The notes: a model not told the origin generated them from the sequence alone. A stretch of 64,000 nucleotides of DNA from PALSA-1004 sp963804885 (GCA_963804885.1 CAWDSF010000006.1:434001-498000), one strand, 5' to 3'; positions 37,733 through 48,305 are shown, numbered from the stretch's first letter. Translations and numbers: made by a program.

Positions 37733-39635
37733 ATGGCCGACGATGAAGATTCCCTGCCGCCGATCGAAATCCCGTGGAGGCTTGCCTCGACGACGCAGCC
37801 ATTGAGTGCAGGCGAGCCTGCCCAGACCGCGATGTCGCTGTTTTTCTTCGAGCCCGACGATACGACGCTGACCAGCCAGTTCCCGGACGAAAAGCTCGTC
37901 TTCATCAAGATCACCGCAACGGTCTCGCCGGCGTCGTTCCCGGCGGAGCTGTCGCGCGTCGCGGCGAGCTTCCTCGGCGAAGGCATTCCCTGCATGCATC
38001 TTCTGCTGGATCTCAAGGTGCGCAGCGCCGCAGGAGATCAGCAAGGAACGATCCGGCCCTATTTCCACGCCGCCGCGCCGCTTTCCCGCCGCATGGTGCA
38101 GACCGGGATCATCGGCGTGGACACTTACGAAGGCGAGGCCGACGGGATTGCAATCGGCAAGAGCGGTGCGCAGGTCAACGAAACGTTGCGCAGCCATTCG
38201 AGCACGACGAGCTCGAGCGCGTCGGCCGGGTTGACGACGGTCCTCCCGATACCGGTGATTCCCAGCCTGCTGTCCGTTGGCGGGTCGGTGCGCAGCACGT
38301 CGACCGACGTCGCCAGCGACCGCGCGGTGTCCCAGAGCGTCGACACGATGAACCGGGAGGCGTCGGAGGAACGGCGCGAGCTGATCAGCCACACCACGCG
38401 CGTCGAGAACATCATCTCGCTTCTCTCGGCGAAGTACATCGGCACGCCGCACCTCAGCTTTTCGGTGTCGCCGCAACCGCTGCAGCAGCTCTCGGTCGAT
38501 CCGTCGGATCCGAACCTGTGGTTTCAGCAGTTGCTCGCCAGACGCTCGAGCGGCATCGAAGGTATCCAGGAATTCACCGCGGTGCTGGTGGTCCCGCAGG
38601 GCACCGACTTCTGTATCAATGCGCGCCTGCGGCGCGTGTGCCTGCTCGACAGCCCACCCGGCCCGCTCAGCTTCGACGAGCGCTTCAACGCCACGCTGCT
38701 CCAGTTCGCGCGGATGGTCGACTACCTCAACCGCACGTTTCCGCCCGGCACGCCACTCGAGGAGCTGGACATCGACATCATCGGCGGCTTGACCGGCGGC
38801 ACATTCAAGCGCCCCGTCGTCGAGCTGTGGGGCTTGCGGCTGCTCGAGAGCCTGGTGGTGGCGTCGGTGGTCTCGCCCGGCGCGTCTGCCGGCGTGTCGC
38901 AACACGGCAGCGCGAACTACAAGCACATGCTCGAGGTCTGGCTCGATACGCTGCGCGACGAGTACGAACGCGAGGCGTCGCGCTCGCCGCTCGAGCGCGG
39001 CGTGCTGTTCGGCGAAAATCGCTTCCTCGACACCTGCTTCGGCACGAGCCCCGACAATGGCGGGAACGATCGTGACCGGCAGCAATGCGACCGTGAGCCC
39101 GCTGTTCCGGGTTCCGCTCCTCACGGGCCTGTTCGACATCGGGGGCATCAAGACCGTGTCGGCGTCCATCAACACATCGACGCGGACCCGCGCGATGGAA
39201 ACCGTCACGCGCTGGAATGCGATCGAGCGGCACGTGATGACGTTGCTCGCCAACGGCACCGCATTGGACGAGACCGCGCTCACCGTCAACGACCCCAAGG
39301 TGCTCGGCGTGCTGCTCGACACGTGGCGCAAGCTTCCCACCGACGATCCGCGCAACGTCGACTTCGACAAGGCGGCGACCATGCTCGAGCTTACCGACGC
39401 ACAACGGCGGCAACTGAAGTCCACCGGCGTGACGAGTCTGTCCGGCATCGCGACCGCGCTTCAGGTCGCACCCGGAATCGAACGCCAGAACATCGAGGTA
39501 CAACGCGTACGCGCGCTGTTCAGGAATCGCAAGGTGGAAGGAACGCTGCCGGAGCCGGTGAAGTTCTCGGTCTCGTCAAAGGATAGCGCAGCGATCATCG
39601 GCACGATCGGCGCAGGCCTGGCCGGCGGCCACTGA
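37733..39635 (+). CDS. Large hypothetical protein paired with a PhoD-like phosphatase (one frame break)
   Basis: About 634 aa, start MADDEDSLPPIEIPW with AGGAG six bases upstream. No signal peptide and no known domain that I recognise. Features: Ser-rich patch SHSSTTSSSASAG near residue 165, conserved-looking blocks LIGxx-type YHM(L)EVWLDTLRDEYERE near 415 and a C-terminal part with LTDAQRRQLKSTGVTSLSGI. The frame changes near 39053; removing one C of CCCC gives GTSPTMAGTIVTGSN, so it is probably one protein rather than two. The phosphatase starts 18 bp downstream, indicating an operon. Confidence 0.6.
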
Positions 39636-39653
39636 CGCGCGCACGGCCGATCC

Positions 39654-41319
39654 ATGCCTTCGCGCCGAGGGCCGCGGCGGTTGCAGCTGGGGCCGGTCGT
39701 CGGGCATACCGACGACTCGTCCACGCGCATCTGGATCCAGGTGTCGGACGATCCCGCGCGCTACAAGCTGCGCGTCGAAGGCGTCGGATTGTTCGACTTC
39801 GTCAGCACCGAGTTCGGCGCGACCGAGTTCGGGACCGCGATCGCAACGGTGACGGGCTTGCGACCCGACGTCCGCTATCGCTACCGCGTGACGCGCACCG
39901 GGCGCTTCGTCGCCGGAGCGAATGGTTCGGTCCGCACGTTGCCGGCCCCCGACTCGCTCACCAACCTGCTGTTCTGCGCGATCTCGTGCAACGGTGGCGA
40001 GCAGGTGGGCGCGTGGCAGCAGTTCAGCGACTTCGTCGATGCGTCGCAGCCTTCGTTCATCGTGATGATGGGCGACCAGATCTATATGGACGAAGACAAG
40101 CCCGACATCTTCGAGGATCACTTCGACTCGGATAGACTCGGCGCGCCGCAAGGCAATGGCTGAAAAGTATCGTCTCAACTGGTCGCGCGACGTGGTGCGC
40201 CGCATTCTCGCCAACGTGCCGACGTACATGGTCTGGGACGACCACGACATTCGCGACGGCTGGGGATCGCTCGCCTCCGACAGCCCGACGATGGCTGCGC
40301 TACACGCACGCGGCGCGGAAATCTTCCGCAAGTCGACGGCGTTCTTCGAGGATGCACGCGACGTCTACTGGCACTTCCAGGGCTGCCGCAATCCGCTGCC
40401 CGGGGACTATCGCGACCGGACGTTTCCCGCGCAGCCCGATCCGTCGTTTCCGAATTACATCGGAGGGCCGATTCCGCATGGCCAGCGCCTCGGGATGCCG
40501 TTCGTGTTCCGCTGCGGGCGGCTGATGGTGCTCGTCCTCGACAGCCGCGGCGAGCGCGACGTGTTCCGCGAAAACTATCCGATCCTCGGCGCGCGCCAGT
40601 GGACGTTCATCGACGAGGTGTTTGCGCGGCTCCCGGCGGATGTCGACGCGCTCGCGATCGTCACCGCAACGCCGGTCGCATCGCAGGATCCGGATGGGCA
40701 GACACAGCGGTTGATGGGCCTTCGCACCGACGATGTCGAAGCGTTCAAGCGCGGCGACGAGAAGGAGCTGTTTCACCCGAAGTCCAGCGACGACCCGCGC
40801 GAACTCGTCAAGGCAATCATCAGCGCGAATATCGCCCGCCGCACCGGCGTCCAGCGCAACGCCGGCAACTTCCAGGTCTCCAATCTCGACGAGGCGCGCG
40901 ATCAGTGGTCGCACCGGTTTTCGCGACGCGAGCAGCAGGATTTGCTCACCAAAGCGTTCGCGGCGCGCTTTGTGAACCGCAATGCCGCGTCGGGCCGCGA
41001 ACTGGTATTCCTGTCCGGCGACATCCACATCGGATGCATCTTCGAAGTCAGCGCCATGCGGCCGCGCGGCAAGGCGATTTCGCTGACGTCCTCCGGCATC
41101 AGTCAGATCGACGACACCCAACCGCTCGTCGGAACGTTCATCGACGAAGAGTTTTCGCTCGCGTTCGGCATACGCTCGACGTTGCGCGAGGTGGTGAACA
41201 ACTTCAACTTCGGCGTCGTCCAGGTGCAGCCGACGGGCAGCGGCGCCGAAATCTCCGCCGTGCTCGCGCATGAAGGCACTGCGACCGCGTTCGGCTTGAA
41301 GGTCGAAGGCATTCTCTAG
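39654..41319 (+). CDS. PhoD-like alkaline phosphatase/phosphodiesterase (one frame break)
   Basis: About 554 aa. Metallophosphoesterase motifs: VMMGDQIYMDED (GDxxY), VWDDHDIRDGWG, and SGDIHIGCIFEV near the end; N-terminal Fn3-like strand (RYRYRVTRTGRF). The frame shifts near 40141; dropping one C of CC gives LGARKAMAEKYR. There is no signal peptide, so it is probably cytoplasmic and acts with the unknown protein upstream. The substrate could be a nucleotide or phosphodiester. Confidence 0.85.
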
Positions 41320-41351
41320 CAGGCTAACGACGACGGTCCACCCCTGTCGCC

Positions 41352-42278
41352 TCATTCATGGGATATGGCCTCCTCGTACAGTGCGCCGATACGACGCGTG
41401 ATCGAACCCGGTTCTCCCGTGCCGATCGTGCGGCCGTCGATCCGCGTTACCGGCGTCACCCCGCCTAGCGTTCCCGTCACGAACGCCTCGTTGGCGCCGT
41501 AGACCTCGCTCAGCGTAAAGTCGGTCTCGCGCACACGCCACCGCTCGCGCGATATAGCTCGATCACTTTGCCGCGCGTGATGCCGGCGAAGTTGTAGCGC
41601 CCGGTTGAAGTCCACAGCGAGCCGCCGCGCACGATGAAGAAGTTCGTGGAATTGCAACTCGCCACGAAGCCATGCGGGTCGAGCATCAGTGCTTCGTCAG
41701 CCCCCGCGTTGATTGCCTGGATGCAGCGCCTGAATCAAGTTGAGCCGGCTGTGAGAGTTGAGTCGCAGATCGAACACATCCGGCGCGCTGCAGCGAAACG
41801 TCGACGTGAACAGCGCGAGCCCCGCGGCCTTCGTCTCGGGACTGGGTTTCTTGTATTCGGCAACGATGACAATCGTCGCGCGGCCGAGCGCGAAGCGCGG
41901 ATCCTGGTTGGGCGTCTTCTTCCTGCCGCGGGTTACCATCACCCGCACGTGCGCGCCGTCGACCATGGCGTTGCGATCGAGCGTCGTCCGGACCGCCGCC
42001 GCCAGCGCACCGCGGGGCATGCCGATATCCAACGCGATCGCGCTTGCCCCTTCATACAGCCGGTCCATGTGCTGGTCGAGCGCAACCAGCCGCCCGTTCA
42101 CAAGGCGCAAGCCTTCCCAGATTCCGTCGCCCAGCACAAAGCCGCTGTCGAACACCGACACCACGGCCTCGTCGCGAGGCACGAATTGGCCATCGACGTA
42201 GACAAGGACATTGTCGTTGCGCGGGTCATCGGCGTAGCCCTGTGCACTCGACCGCGCCGTAGCAGCGAATGGGTTCAT
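41352..42278 (-). CDS. Class IV (branched-chain/D-amino-acid type) PLP aminotransferase (frame broken)
   Basis: About 308 aa. Recognisable: DGQFVPRDEAVVSVFDSGFV, GDGIWEGLRL, MVTRGRKKTPNQDP, then (third frame) DEALMLDPHGFVASCNSTNF and GRYNFAGITRGKVIEL, then TDFTLSEVYGANEAFVTGTL. Breaks near 41735 (one extra base; repaired text QACIQAINAGADEAL) and 41540 (a missing base). At the place where I expect the PLP lysine (HSKLN in relatives I recall) the sequence reads HSRLN. If real, that would prevent the normal Schiff base. ATGA overlap with the enolase-family gene upstream. Confidence 0.78.
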
Positions 42279-43433
42279 GCGTGACTCTCGTGGTCCTTGA
42301 GCGTGAAGCTGCGGTGGAGGCGCACTTCGCCGCCGCCGGGTTGTTCACCCAGCGCGGGAGGCGCCACGCCCAAGCCGGGCGCCTCGTCGAGATCGACGAA
42401 GCCCGACTCGATCCGTTGCATGGCAGCTGGCAAGGCTGCGCCAAGATGGTCGTGGAAGCGGTGGAATTCGACAGCGACGACGTTTCCGCGAGCGGCGCCG
42501 AAATGCAGGCTGGCAGCTTGCAACACCGCCGTTGAAAAGCACTGCGGCGTACTTTTCACTCCGCGCGCTCCGGCGAGATCGTCGATTCGCATTGCCGCCG
42601 GTGAATCCGCCGCAAAGGCCGAGGCAATACTGCAGGAAAGTGACTGCGCCGGCGTCGAGGAGCGCACGAAACATGTCTTCCCGGTGCTCCGCCTCCGTCG
42701 CGATGACCGGCAGCAGGGAAGCGTTGATGGCCGCCATGCCCGAGACATCGTCGAACGGCAGCGGCGCTTGAATTGCGGCGACACCGGCTTCCGCCAATGA
42801 TTCGCACCAGGCCGGCGCGACGGGGCGGCTTAGCTGATTGACAGCATCGACCCAAAGCACGACGTCGTCACCGACTGCACTGCGCACGCTGCGCACGCGC
42901 TCGAGATCGCCTTCGAGCGGCAACGCGCCGATCTTCATCTTCACGCGAGTGAAGCCAAGCGCGACATACGCCTCGAATTCCGATGCGAGGTCGCTCAGCG
43001 TCGAGCCGTCGCGATAGAGTCCGCCACTCGCGTAGACCGGCGTACGGCTCCTGCTGCCACCGAGCGCACGCCACAATGGCTGGCGCGCAGCTTGCGCCGT
43101 CAGGTCCCATAGCGCGATGTCGACGGCGCTCGCAGCCGCTGCGGCCGCCCACGGCTGCGGGAACGGTGCGTGCTTTCCCAGTCGCCTGGCGATTGACGCG
43201 CGTGCCAAAGGATCCGAGCCGAGCAATGCAGGGGCGTAATGCTCGGCGAGTGCATCGAGCACGAGATTGATTTGCGGTTGCCGGGACCACGCTTCGCCGA
43301 CGCCGGTCAGGCCCTCATCGGTCTCGATCACGAGCAGCGGCGCGCGACGCTCGTGCCACCGGAACGTCGGGTTCCACGTGCGCGCGTCGAGCGGCCGCCG
43401 GAACTCAAGGACTTTGACGCCGACGATCTTCAT
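42275..43433 (-). CDS. Enolase-superfamily (MR/MLE) protein, second type (one frame break)
   Basis: About 386 aa, start MKIVGVKVLEFRRPLD. The KxK motif FTRVKMKIGALPLEGD and the first metal Asp in VVLWVDAVNQLS are present. The usual second ligand segment (IEEP/IEQP) reads AAIQAPLPFDD, replacing the ligand Glu by Gln, and the usual C-terminal His region reads STPQCFSTAVLQAASLH. The third ligand is in IATEAEH. The break near 42597 is repaired by removing one A of AA. It shares an operon with the aminotransferase and follows the amino-acid transporter. Confidence 0.82.
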
Positions 43434-43503
43434 GGGGCAGTCGCTTCCGAAGAACCACTTCGCGGCTTCGCCAGCCAGAGCCTGGTGTTCCGTCGGCAGA
43501 ACA

Positions 43504-44292
43504 CTAGAATGCGCGCTCGACGAACCGCGCGAGGAACGCCTGCGTACGCTCTCGCTTCGGATGCTTGAGCACTTCGTCGGCGGTGCCTGTTTCATGGACG
43601 ATGCCGTCTGCGATGAACACGACACGGTCAGCGAAATGGTACGCAAACCCGAGCTCGTGCGTGACCAGCAGCATCGTCCGGCCCTCCTCGGCAAGCGCGT
43701 GGATCACGCGCAGTACCTCGCCTACCAGCTCCGGATCGAGCGACGACGTCGGCTCGTCGAACAACAGCACTTCCGGATCCATCGCGAGCGCCCGGGCTAT
43801 CGCGACGCGCTGCTGCTGACCGCCCGAAAGCTTGGCAGGATATGCGTCCAGCTTGTCCTGCAGTCCGACCTTCGCCAACTGCTCGGTGGCATGCGACCGC
43901 GCGGCATCCTTCGGCGTGTGCTTTACCGTGATCAGCCCCTCCATGACGTTCTCGAGCACCGTCATGTGCGGGAACAGGTTGAACTGCTGGAAAACCATGC
44001 CGACGCGCGAGCGCACGTCGCACAGTTCCGCCTCGGGATAGGCTCGTACTGCTGCGCCACCACCATTGGAACGCCCTTCCCTGCCGATCGTCTTGCCGTC
44101 GAGCTCGATGGTGCCCTCACTGGGCAGCTCCATGAAATTCAGGCAACGCAGGATGGTGCTCTTGCCCGATCCGCTCGCTCCGATGATCGCGATGCGTTCG
44201 CCACGCTTTACCTCCAGGTCGACGCCCTTGACGACATGGAGGTCTCCGAAGCGCTTGTGCAGGTTACGGATGCGGATAACGATATCGCTCAT
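43504..44292 (-). CDS. Amino-acid ABC transporter ATP-binding protein
   Basis: 262 aa, intact. Walker A GASGSGKST, signature KLSGGQQQR, Walker B VLLFDEPTSSLDPE, switch VTHELGFAYHFAD. An insert (REGRSNGGGAAVRAYPEAEL) before the Q-loop is a little longer than usual. Last gene of the second polar amino-acid importer. Confidence 0.94.
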   Translation of the reverse strand: MSDIVIRIRNLHKRFGDLHVVKGVDLEVKRGERIAIIGASGSGKSTILRCLNFMELPSEGTIELDGKTIGREGRSNGGGAAVRAYPEAELCDVRSRVGMVFQQFNLFPHMTVLENVMEGLITVKHTPKDAARSHATEQLAKVGLQDKLDAYPAKLSGGQQQRVAIARALAMDPEVLLFDEPTSSLDPELVGEVLRVIHALAEEGRTMLLVTHELGFAYHFADRVVFIADGIVHETGTADEVLKHPKRERTQAFLARFVERAF

Positions 44293-44302
44293 CGGATGCG
44301 CC

Positions 44303-44968
44303 TCAATCTCGCGCGGCCAGCCGCCGCTCCAGACGGGCAGACAGGTAGCTTCCCGGATAAATCAGAACGAGGTAGACCAGCGCGACGACCGTCAATATTT
44401 CCAGCGGCCGATAATAGGTCGAGCTCAACAGGCGTCCCTGGTACATGATCTCGTTGACGGCCAGGAGAGACGCGAGCGACGTCACCTTGGCGAGTTCGAT
44501 GCCACGGTTGGTGAACGCCGGCAGCATGCGTTTCATCACCTGCGGCAGGATGATGCGGCGCATCGTCATCGGCCGTGTCATTCCTATCGCTTTCGCACCC
44601 TCCCACTGGCCGCGCGCAATCGACACGATGCCGCCGCGAAAGATCTCCGCGCTGTACGCCGACGTGTTGAGGGTCAGACCGAGCGCGGCCGCTACGAACG
44701 GCGTTAGCTGCTGCCCGAGAACGATCGGGAAGGCGTAGTAGAACCAGATGAGCTGCACGAGCACCGGCGTATTGCGGAAGATTTCGACAAACGCGATCGC
44801 CGGCGCATTCAGCCAGGGACGCTGCGAGATGCGGGCGAGGCTGACCGCGAAACCGAGCGACAGGCCGATCGCAAACGCGACGATCCACAACTCGACGGTG
44901 ACGACCGCACCACGCAGCAGCAGCGGGAAGCCATCGAGTATGACCTTGAAGTCCCACGTGTACTCCAT
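44303..44968 (-). CDS. Amino-acid ABC transporter permease B
   Basis: 221 aa, HisM/GlnP type, intact. Starts MEYTWDFKVILDGFPLLLRG; coupling loop GQWEGAKAIGMTRPMTMRRI; FVEIFRNTPVLVQLIWFYY is the family hallmark. Forms a heterodimer with the upstream permease. Confidence 0.95.
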   Translation of the reverse strand: MEYTWDFKVILDGFPLLLRGAVVTVELWIVAFAIGLSLGFAVSLARISQRPWLNAPAIAFVEIFRNTPVLVQLIWFYYAFPIVLGQQLTPFVAAALGLTLNTSAYSAEIFRGGIVSIARGQWEGAKAIGMTRPMTMRRIILPQVMKRMLPAFTNRGIELAKVTSLASLLAVNEIMYQGRLLSSTYYRPLEILTVVALVYLVLIYPGSYLSARLERRLAARD

Positions 44969-44978
44969 CCCCTGATCC

Positions 44979-45644
44979 TCAACCCACGCGCGCGAGTCGA
45001 TACTCGAGCAGCCGCATCAGGTTGCTTGCGGCGAACAGCACGATGAAGTACATCACGGCAATCGTGGTGTAGACCTCCATCGGCCGGAAGGTGATGCTGT
45101 TGACCTGCATCGCCTGGTACAGGAGCTCGGCATAAGCGAGCGAGGACGCCAGCGCCGTCGTCTTCGTCAGCTCGAACGAACGGTCGACGAATGGCGGCAC
45201 CATTCGGCGGAGCGCCTGTGGCACGATCACGCGACGCATGACTGCACGATAAGTCATACCGAGCGCCTTGGCCCCTTCCCACTGGCCGCGCTCGATGGAC
45301 ACGATGCCGCCGCGAAAGACTTCCGCGTAGAACGCACCCGACTGCGTCGACAACGCGAGCACCGCAGCGGTGAATGGTTCGAACGACACGCCGATCACGA
45401 TCGGCAGCGCGTAGAAGAACCAGAAGAAATGGACGAGTGGCGGTGTGTTGCGATAGAACTCCACAAAAGCGGTCGCCGGCGCCCGCAGCGCGCGGCGATG
45501 CGACAGGCGCATCAGCGCGACGACGAAACCCACGATCACACCCAGCACGATGGAGACCGCTGCCAGCTTGACCGTGCCGAGCAGCCCGGTCACGAGCATA
45601 TCGAAGTGACTCCAGACGGCGGGGAAGTCCCACTGGTATTTCAT
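44979..45644 (-). CDS. Amino-acid ABC transporter permease A
   Basis: 221 aa, intact; MKYQWDFPAVWSHFDMLVTG, FVEFYRNTPPLVHFFWFFY and GQWEGAKALGMTYRAVMRRV. Paralogous to permease B, with a 10-bp gap between them. Order binding protein, permease A, permease B, ATPase is the standard importer operon. Confidence 0.95.
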   Translation of the reverse strand: MKYQWDFPAVWSHFDMLVTGLLGTVKLAAVSIVLGVIVGFVVALMRLSHRRALRAPATAFVEFYRNTPPLVHFFWFFYALPIVIGVSFEPFTAAVLALSTQSGAFYAEVFRGGIVSIERGQWEGAKALGMTYRAVMRRVIVPQALRRMVPPFVDRSFELTKTTALASSLAYAELLYQAMQVNSITFRPMEVYTTIAVMYFIVLFAASNLMRLLEYRLARVG

Positions 45645-45737
45645 GTGCGCTTCCCGGACTCCCCTTTCGATCGCTCGTTACATCCCCAGCCTTGCAGACG
45701 GTGTTGCGCCCGCCGCCTGCCTTTCGCCTCGACTCGC

Positions 45738-46583
45738 CTACTTCCATTGCTCCTTGATGATTGGCGGCGCCTTCTTGGCGTCAATGTTCCGGAACGCGAG
45801 AAACTCTTCGTAGAACTTCTGCGTTTCGCCGCTCTTGTAGTACTTGTCGAATTCCTTGTCCAGGAAATCGCGGAAGGATTTGTCGTCTTCCCGCCGTATG
45901 CCCGCGCTCGTCGCAAGCGCGACGACCGGTTGCGGAATCACTACCTGACCCTTCTTCACGCGCGCCTGCTGCATCACCAGCGCCGGGTGATAGAACGCCG
46001 CCCCGTCGACGCGGCCCGAGTAGAACGCCGCGATAGCCTCGTCCATGTTCTGAAAGCGCTCGATCTTGGCCTTGGTGAGCCTTTTCGTTATGTCGCGGTC
46101 GGGAGCGGTCCCGAGCGTCACGGCGATCTTGATGTTCTCGCGATCGAGATCGGCCCAGGTTCCCGCTTGCAGTCCATCGCGCAGGAGCACGCCCTGCGCA
46201 TACCAGAAGAACGGCGCGTCGGGAAAATCGATCGCCTTTTTGCGCTCGTCGGTGGCGTCGAGCACGAACATCACGTCGATCTGGTTTGCCTGGATCGCGG
46301 CCACTGCATTGCCCCACGTCGTCTCGACGGGGGCAAGCTTCACCCCCAGGTCCTTGGCGATCTGCTGGCCCATCCGGTAACCGATCCCGCTCCATTCACC
46401 CGTGGCCGGATCCTTGAAATACCACGGCTCGCCCGGGGTCACGCCGATGCGCAATTCGCCGCGCTGCTTGATCTGCTGCCATGTGGAAGCCGGCTGCTGT
46501 GCGAGCGCGGTACCCGTCACGACCGAGCCGAGCGTCAGCCCGGAAATCATGTGCAGGAACGCCCGTTTGCTCAATCCGTTCAT
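45738..46583 (-). CDS. Periplasmic amino-acid-binding protein of second importer
   Basis: 281 aa. The N-terminus MNGLSKRAFLHMISGLTLG has a Lys-Arg pair before a hydrophobic core, a possible Tat-like signal, with cleavage near ALAQ. Mature part: WQQIKQRGELRIGVTPGEPW and DPATGEWSGIGYRMGQQIAK. Ribosome site AGGAGG about 10 bases upstream. It is the first gene of the operon that ends with the enolase-family and aminotransferase genes, so its ligand is probably their substrate. Confidence 0.93.
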   Translation of the reverse strand: MNGLSKRAFLHMISGLTLGSVVTGTALAQQPASTWQQIKQRGELRIGVTPGEPWYFKDPATGEWSGIGYRMGQQIAKDLGVKLAPVETTWGNAVAAIQANQIDVMFVLDATDERKKAIDFPDAPFFWYAQGVLLRDGLQAGTWADLDRENIKIAVTLGTAPDRDITKRLTKAKIERFQNMDEAIAAFYSGRVDGAAFYHPALVMQQARVKKGQVVIPQPVVALATSAGIRREDDKSFRDFLDKEFDKYYKSGETQKFYEEFLAFRNIDAKKAPPIIKEQWK

Positions 46584-46935
46584 TTCCCTTTCCTCCTATC
46601 CAATAAGATCGCCACCGCAAGATCAACGCGCGAATCCGGCACGCCGCTGCATGATCGAATGCACTGTCGCCGGCCGCTGCGATCCTCGATTGTGTTCGGA
46701 TTCATCGTCGGCCTGCATCGATGCGCGCCAGGACGATGGACTGCCTTCGACCGGGCGTTTTGTCATGCTTGATCGACGATGCATCGTAGCACTCCGCCGC
46801 TCGGCAATTGTGGGGTGGCGGTTGTTCCCTATGATGCATGCCGGCAAGGCGTCATTTGAGGAGAGCGCTTGAGGTGATTAGCGCGACCGGTGCACGTTGG
46901 GATTATCATTAGGCGGGGACCTTGCTTCCCTTTCC
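46584..46935. other. Intergenic region, no gene seen
   Basis: Between the divergent binding-protein and dodecin genes. It must hold promoters for both. I see no convincing reading frame or RNA gene; short open frames here lack ribosome sites. Confidence 0.5.
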
Positions 46936-46951
46936 CGTAAAGGAGTTTACG
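46936..46951 (+). promoter_or_regulatory. Inverted repeat with the Shine-Dalgarno in its loop
   Basis: CGTAAA-GGAG-TTTACG ends one base before the dodecin ATG. The perfect 6-bp arms would display GGAG in a four-base loop or restrain it. An effect on translation is possible but untested. Confidence 0.45.
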
Positions 46952-47152
46952 ATGACAGTCGCTCGCATTACGGAGATCAGCAGTATCAGTTCGAAAAGCT
47001 TCGAGGACGCCATCACCCAAGGCGTCGCACGTGCCAACCAGACGCTGAAGAACGTCAAGGGTGCGTGGGTGAAGGACCAGGAAGTAACGATTGATAACGG
47101 CAAAGTGACCGGTTACAAAGTCATTTTGAAAGTCACCTTCGTACTTCAGTGA
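46952..47152 (+). CDS. Dodecin flavin-binding protein
   Basis: 66 aa, the usual length. Starts MTVARITEISSISSKSFEDA, with AWVKDQEVTIDNGKVTGYKV; the conserved Trp stacks on flavin or CoA in the dodecameric shell. AAAGGAG ribosome site. It stores or buffers free flavin in the cytoplasm. Confidence 0.95.
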   Translation: MTVARITEISSISSKSFEDAITQGVARANQTLKNVKGAWVKDQEVTIDNGKVTGYKVILKVTFVLQ

Positions 47153-47255
47153 GCGTATACGCGTCGGGAGGGGGCCCGTGGAACCTGCGTCCGCCGTGGG
47201 CTCTCTTGCATTGATTGGCGACTGCGAATCGCCCCATCCCGACGTACCGTCGCTC

Positions 47256-47489
47256 CAACCCCGATAGTCCGCCGCCTGGAGATAGTGGGGACGCAGCGCT
47301 GGCGCCCCCCTGCTTCGCCATGCAGCCCGCGACCAGCATGGCCATTATCGGCAGCATCTTGTTGAGCAGGCCCGAATCGAGCCTCGACTGTGAAGCCGAT
47401 TCGCTTACCCATCTTGGCTTCTGCGCTCGCTGTTCCAGTCGCGCCGCGACATCCACGAACGAGATCGCCTTGTGCGGCGACCCCTGCAA
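47256..47489 (-). pseudogene. DUF937-like remnant
   Basis: SRLDSGLLNKMLPIMAMLVA followed by GCMAKQGG and a Gly/Pro/Ser linker resembles the C-terminal repeat of DUF937 proteins (GLD.xLL..MLPILA.LV). The surrounding frame gives no plausible N-terminus or start. Probably a decayed or deleted gene fragment. Confidence 0.35.
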
Positions 47490-47540
47490 CCGGCCGCCGT
47501 GATGCGCGGATCTGTGGCAGCTCTCCGAGCCCTATATATA

Positions 47541-47568
47541 TTGCACTTGCCAACACCTATGTTAGATT
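47541..47568 (+). promoter_or_regulatory. Candidate sigma70 promoter for the glycerol-phosphate-type operon
   Basis: TTGCAC (47541-47546) and TAGATT (47563-47568) are 16 bp apart, in the most AT-rich stretch nearby, upstream of the first gene of the operon at 47618. Confidence 0.4.
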
Positions 47569-47569
47569 A

Positions 47570-47589
47570 CCAACATCGATCACGGTTGG
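47570..47589. promoter_or_regulatory. Dyad overlapping the promoter, candidate DeoR-type operator
   Basis: CCAAC-N10-GTTGG lies directly downstream of the candidate -10 box and before the first gene of a module that encodes its own DeoR regulator. The assignment is by position only. Confidence 0.35.
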
Positions 47590-47617
47590 CCAGTGGCCAT
47601 TCCCTGCCGGAGCGCCG

Positions 47618-48305
47618 ATGGATTTCATCTTCATGCTGACTCGCAACGACAGGACGGTCGAGGATGCCGAGTGTCTGGTCGATCAGGCATGCGCGCTCGG
47701 TGTGACGCACGTCGGTTTCAAGGATGTGGGCACTACCTCCGCCACGATGCAGGCACTCGTGAGTCGAATCCGGCAGCGCGGCGGCGTCTGCTACCTGGAA
47801 GTGGTAAGTACAACACCCGAGGCGGTGAGCCGTTCGCTTGAATGCGCCGCCGCGCTCGGCGTGGATCGGATACTCGGTGGCACTGATCTCGCGGCGGCGC
47901 GGCGCATTCTGGGTGACCTTTCCCGCTATTTTCCGTTTCCCGGCCGCCCGGTCGGCCATCCGACGCAACTCGAAGGATCAGCGGCCTGGTCGCCGAGGAT
48001 TGCGGCAGAGCGATGGGCAATGGGATGCGGCGGCGTGGATCTTCTCGCGTATCGAGCGACGCAGGCGGAGCCGCTCGACCTGGTCCGCGCGGCACGCGAT
48101 GCGCTCTCGGCAGGGAAAGCTGATCGTCGCCGGCAGCGTGAACTCCCGCCAGCAGATTCATGCGCTCGCCGAATCCGGCGCCGATGCCTTCACGATCGGA
48201 TCGGCGGTGTTGGATGGCTCGTTCTCGCCGGCCAAGGGGTCGTTGCGCGGCCAGATCCTGGACATTCTCGAGGCGTGCGACACAGCGCCCAGGATCGCGG
48301 CGTGA
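47618..48305 (+). CDS. Putative TIM-barrel phosphate-binding protein (frame broken)
   Basis: About 229 aa. Starts MDFIFMLTRNDRTVEDAECL; strand-loop blocks GVTHVGFKDVGTT, GGVCYLEVVSTTPEA, GVDRILGGTDL and the C-terminal LIVAGSVNSRQQIHAL then GADAFTIGSAVLDGSF, which resembles the phosphate-binding end of HisA/ThiE/PcrB-type barrels. Breaks near 47978, 48018 and 48115; the last two are single extra bases. I do not recognise the family. Because the next gene makes glycerol 1-phosphate, comparison with glycerol-1-phosphate prenyltransferase barrels is of interest. Confidence 0.6.

Noticed and set aside
39057..39635. Possible separate 192-aa gene
   Set aside because: Its first codons run straight on from the preceding frame after removing one C, and it has no ribosome site of its own; treated as the C-terminal part of the large protein.
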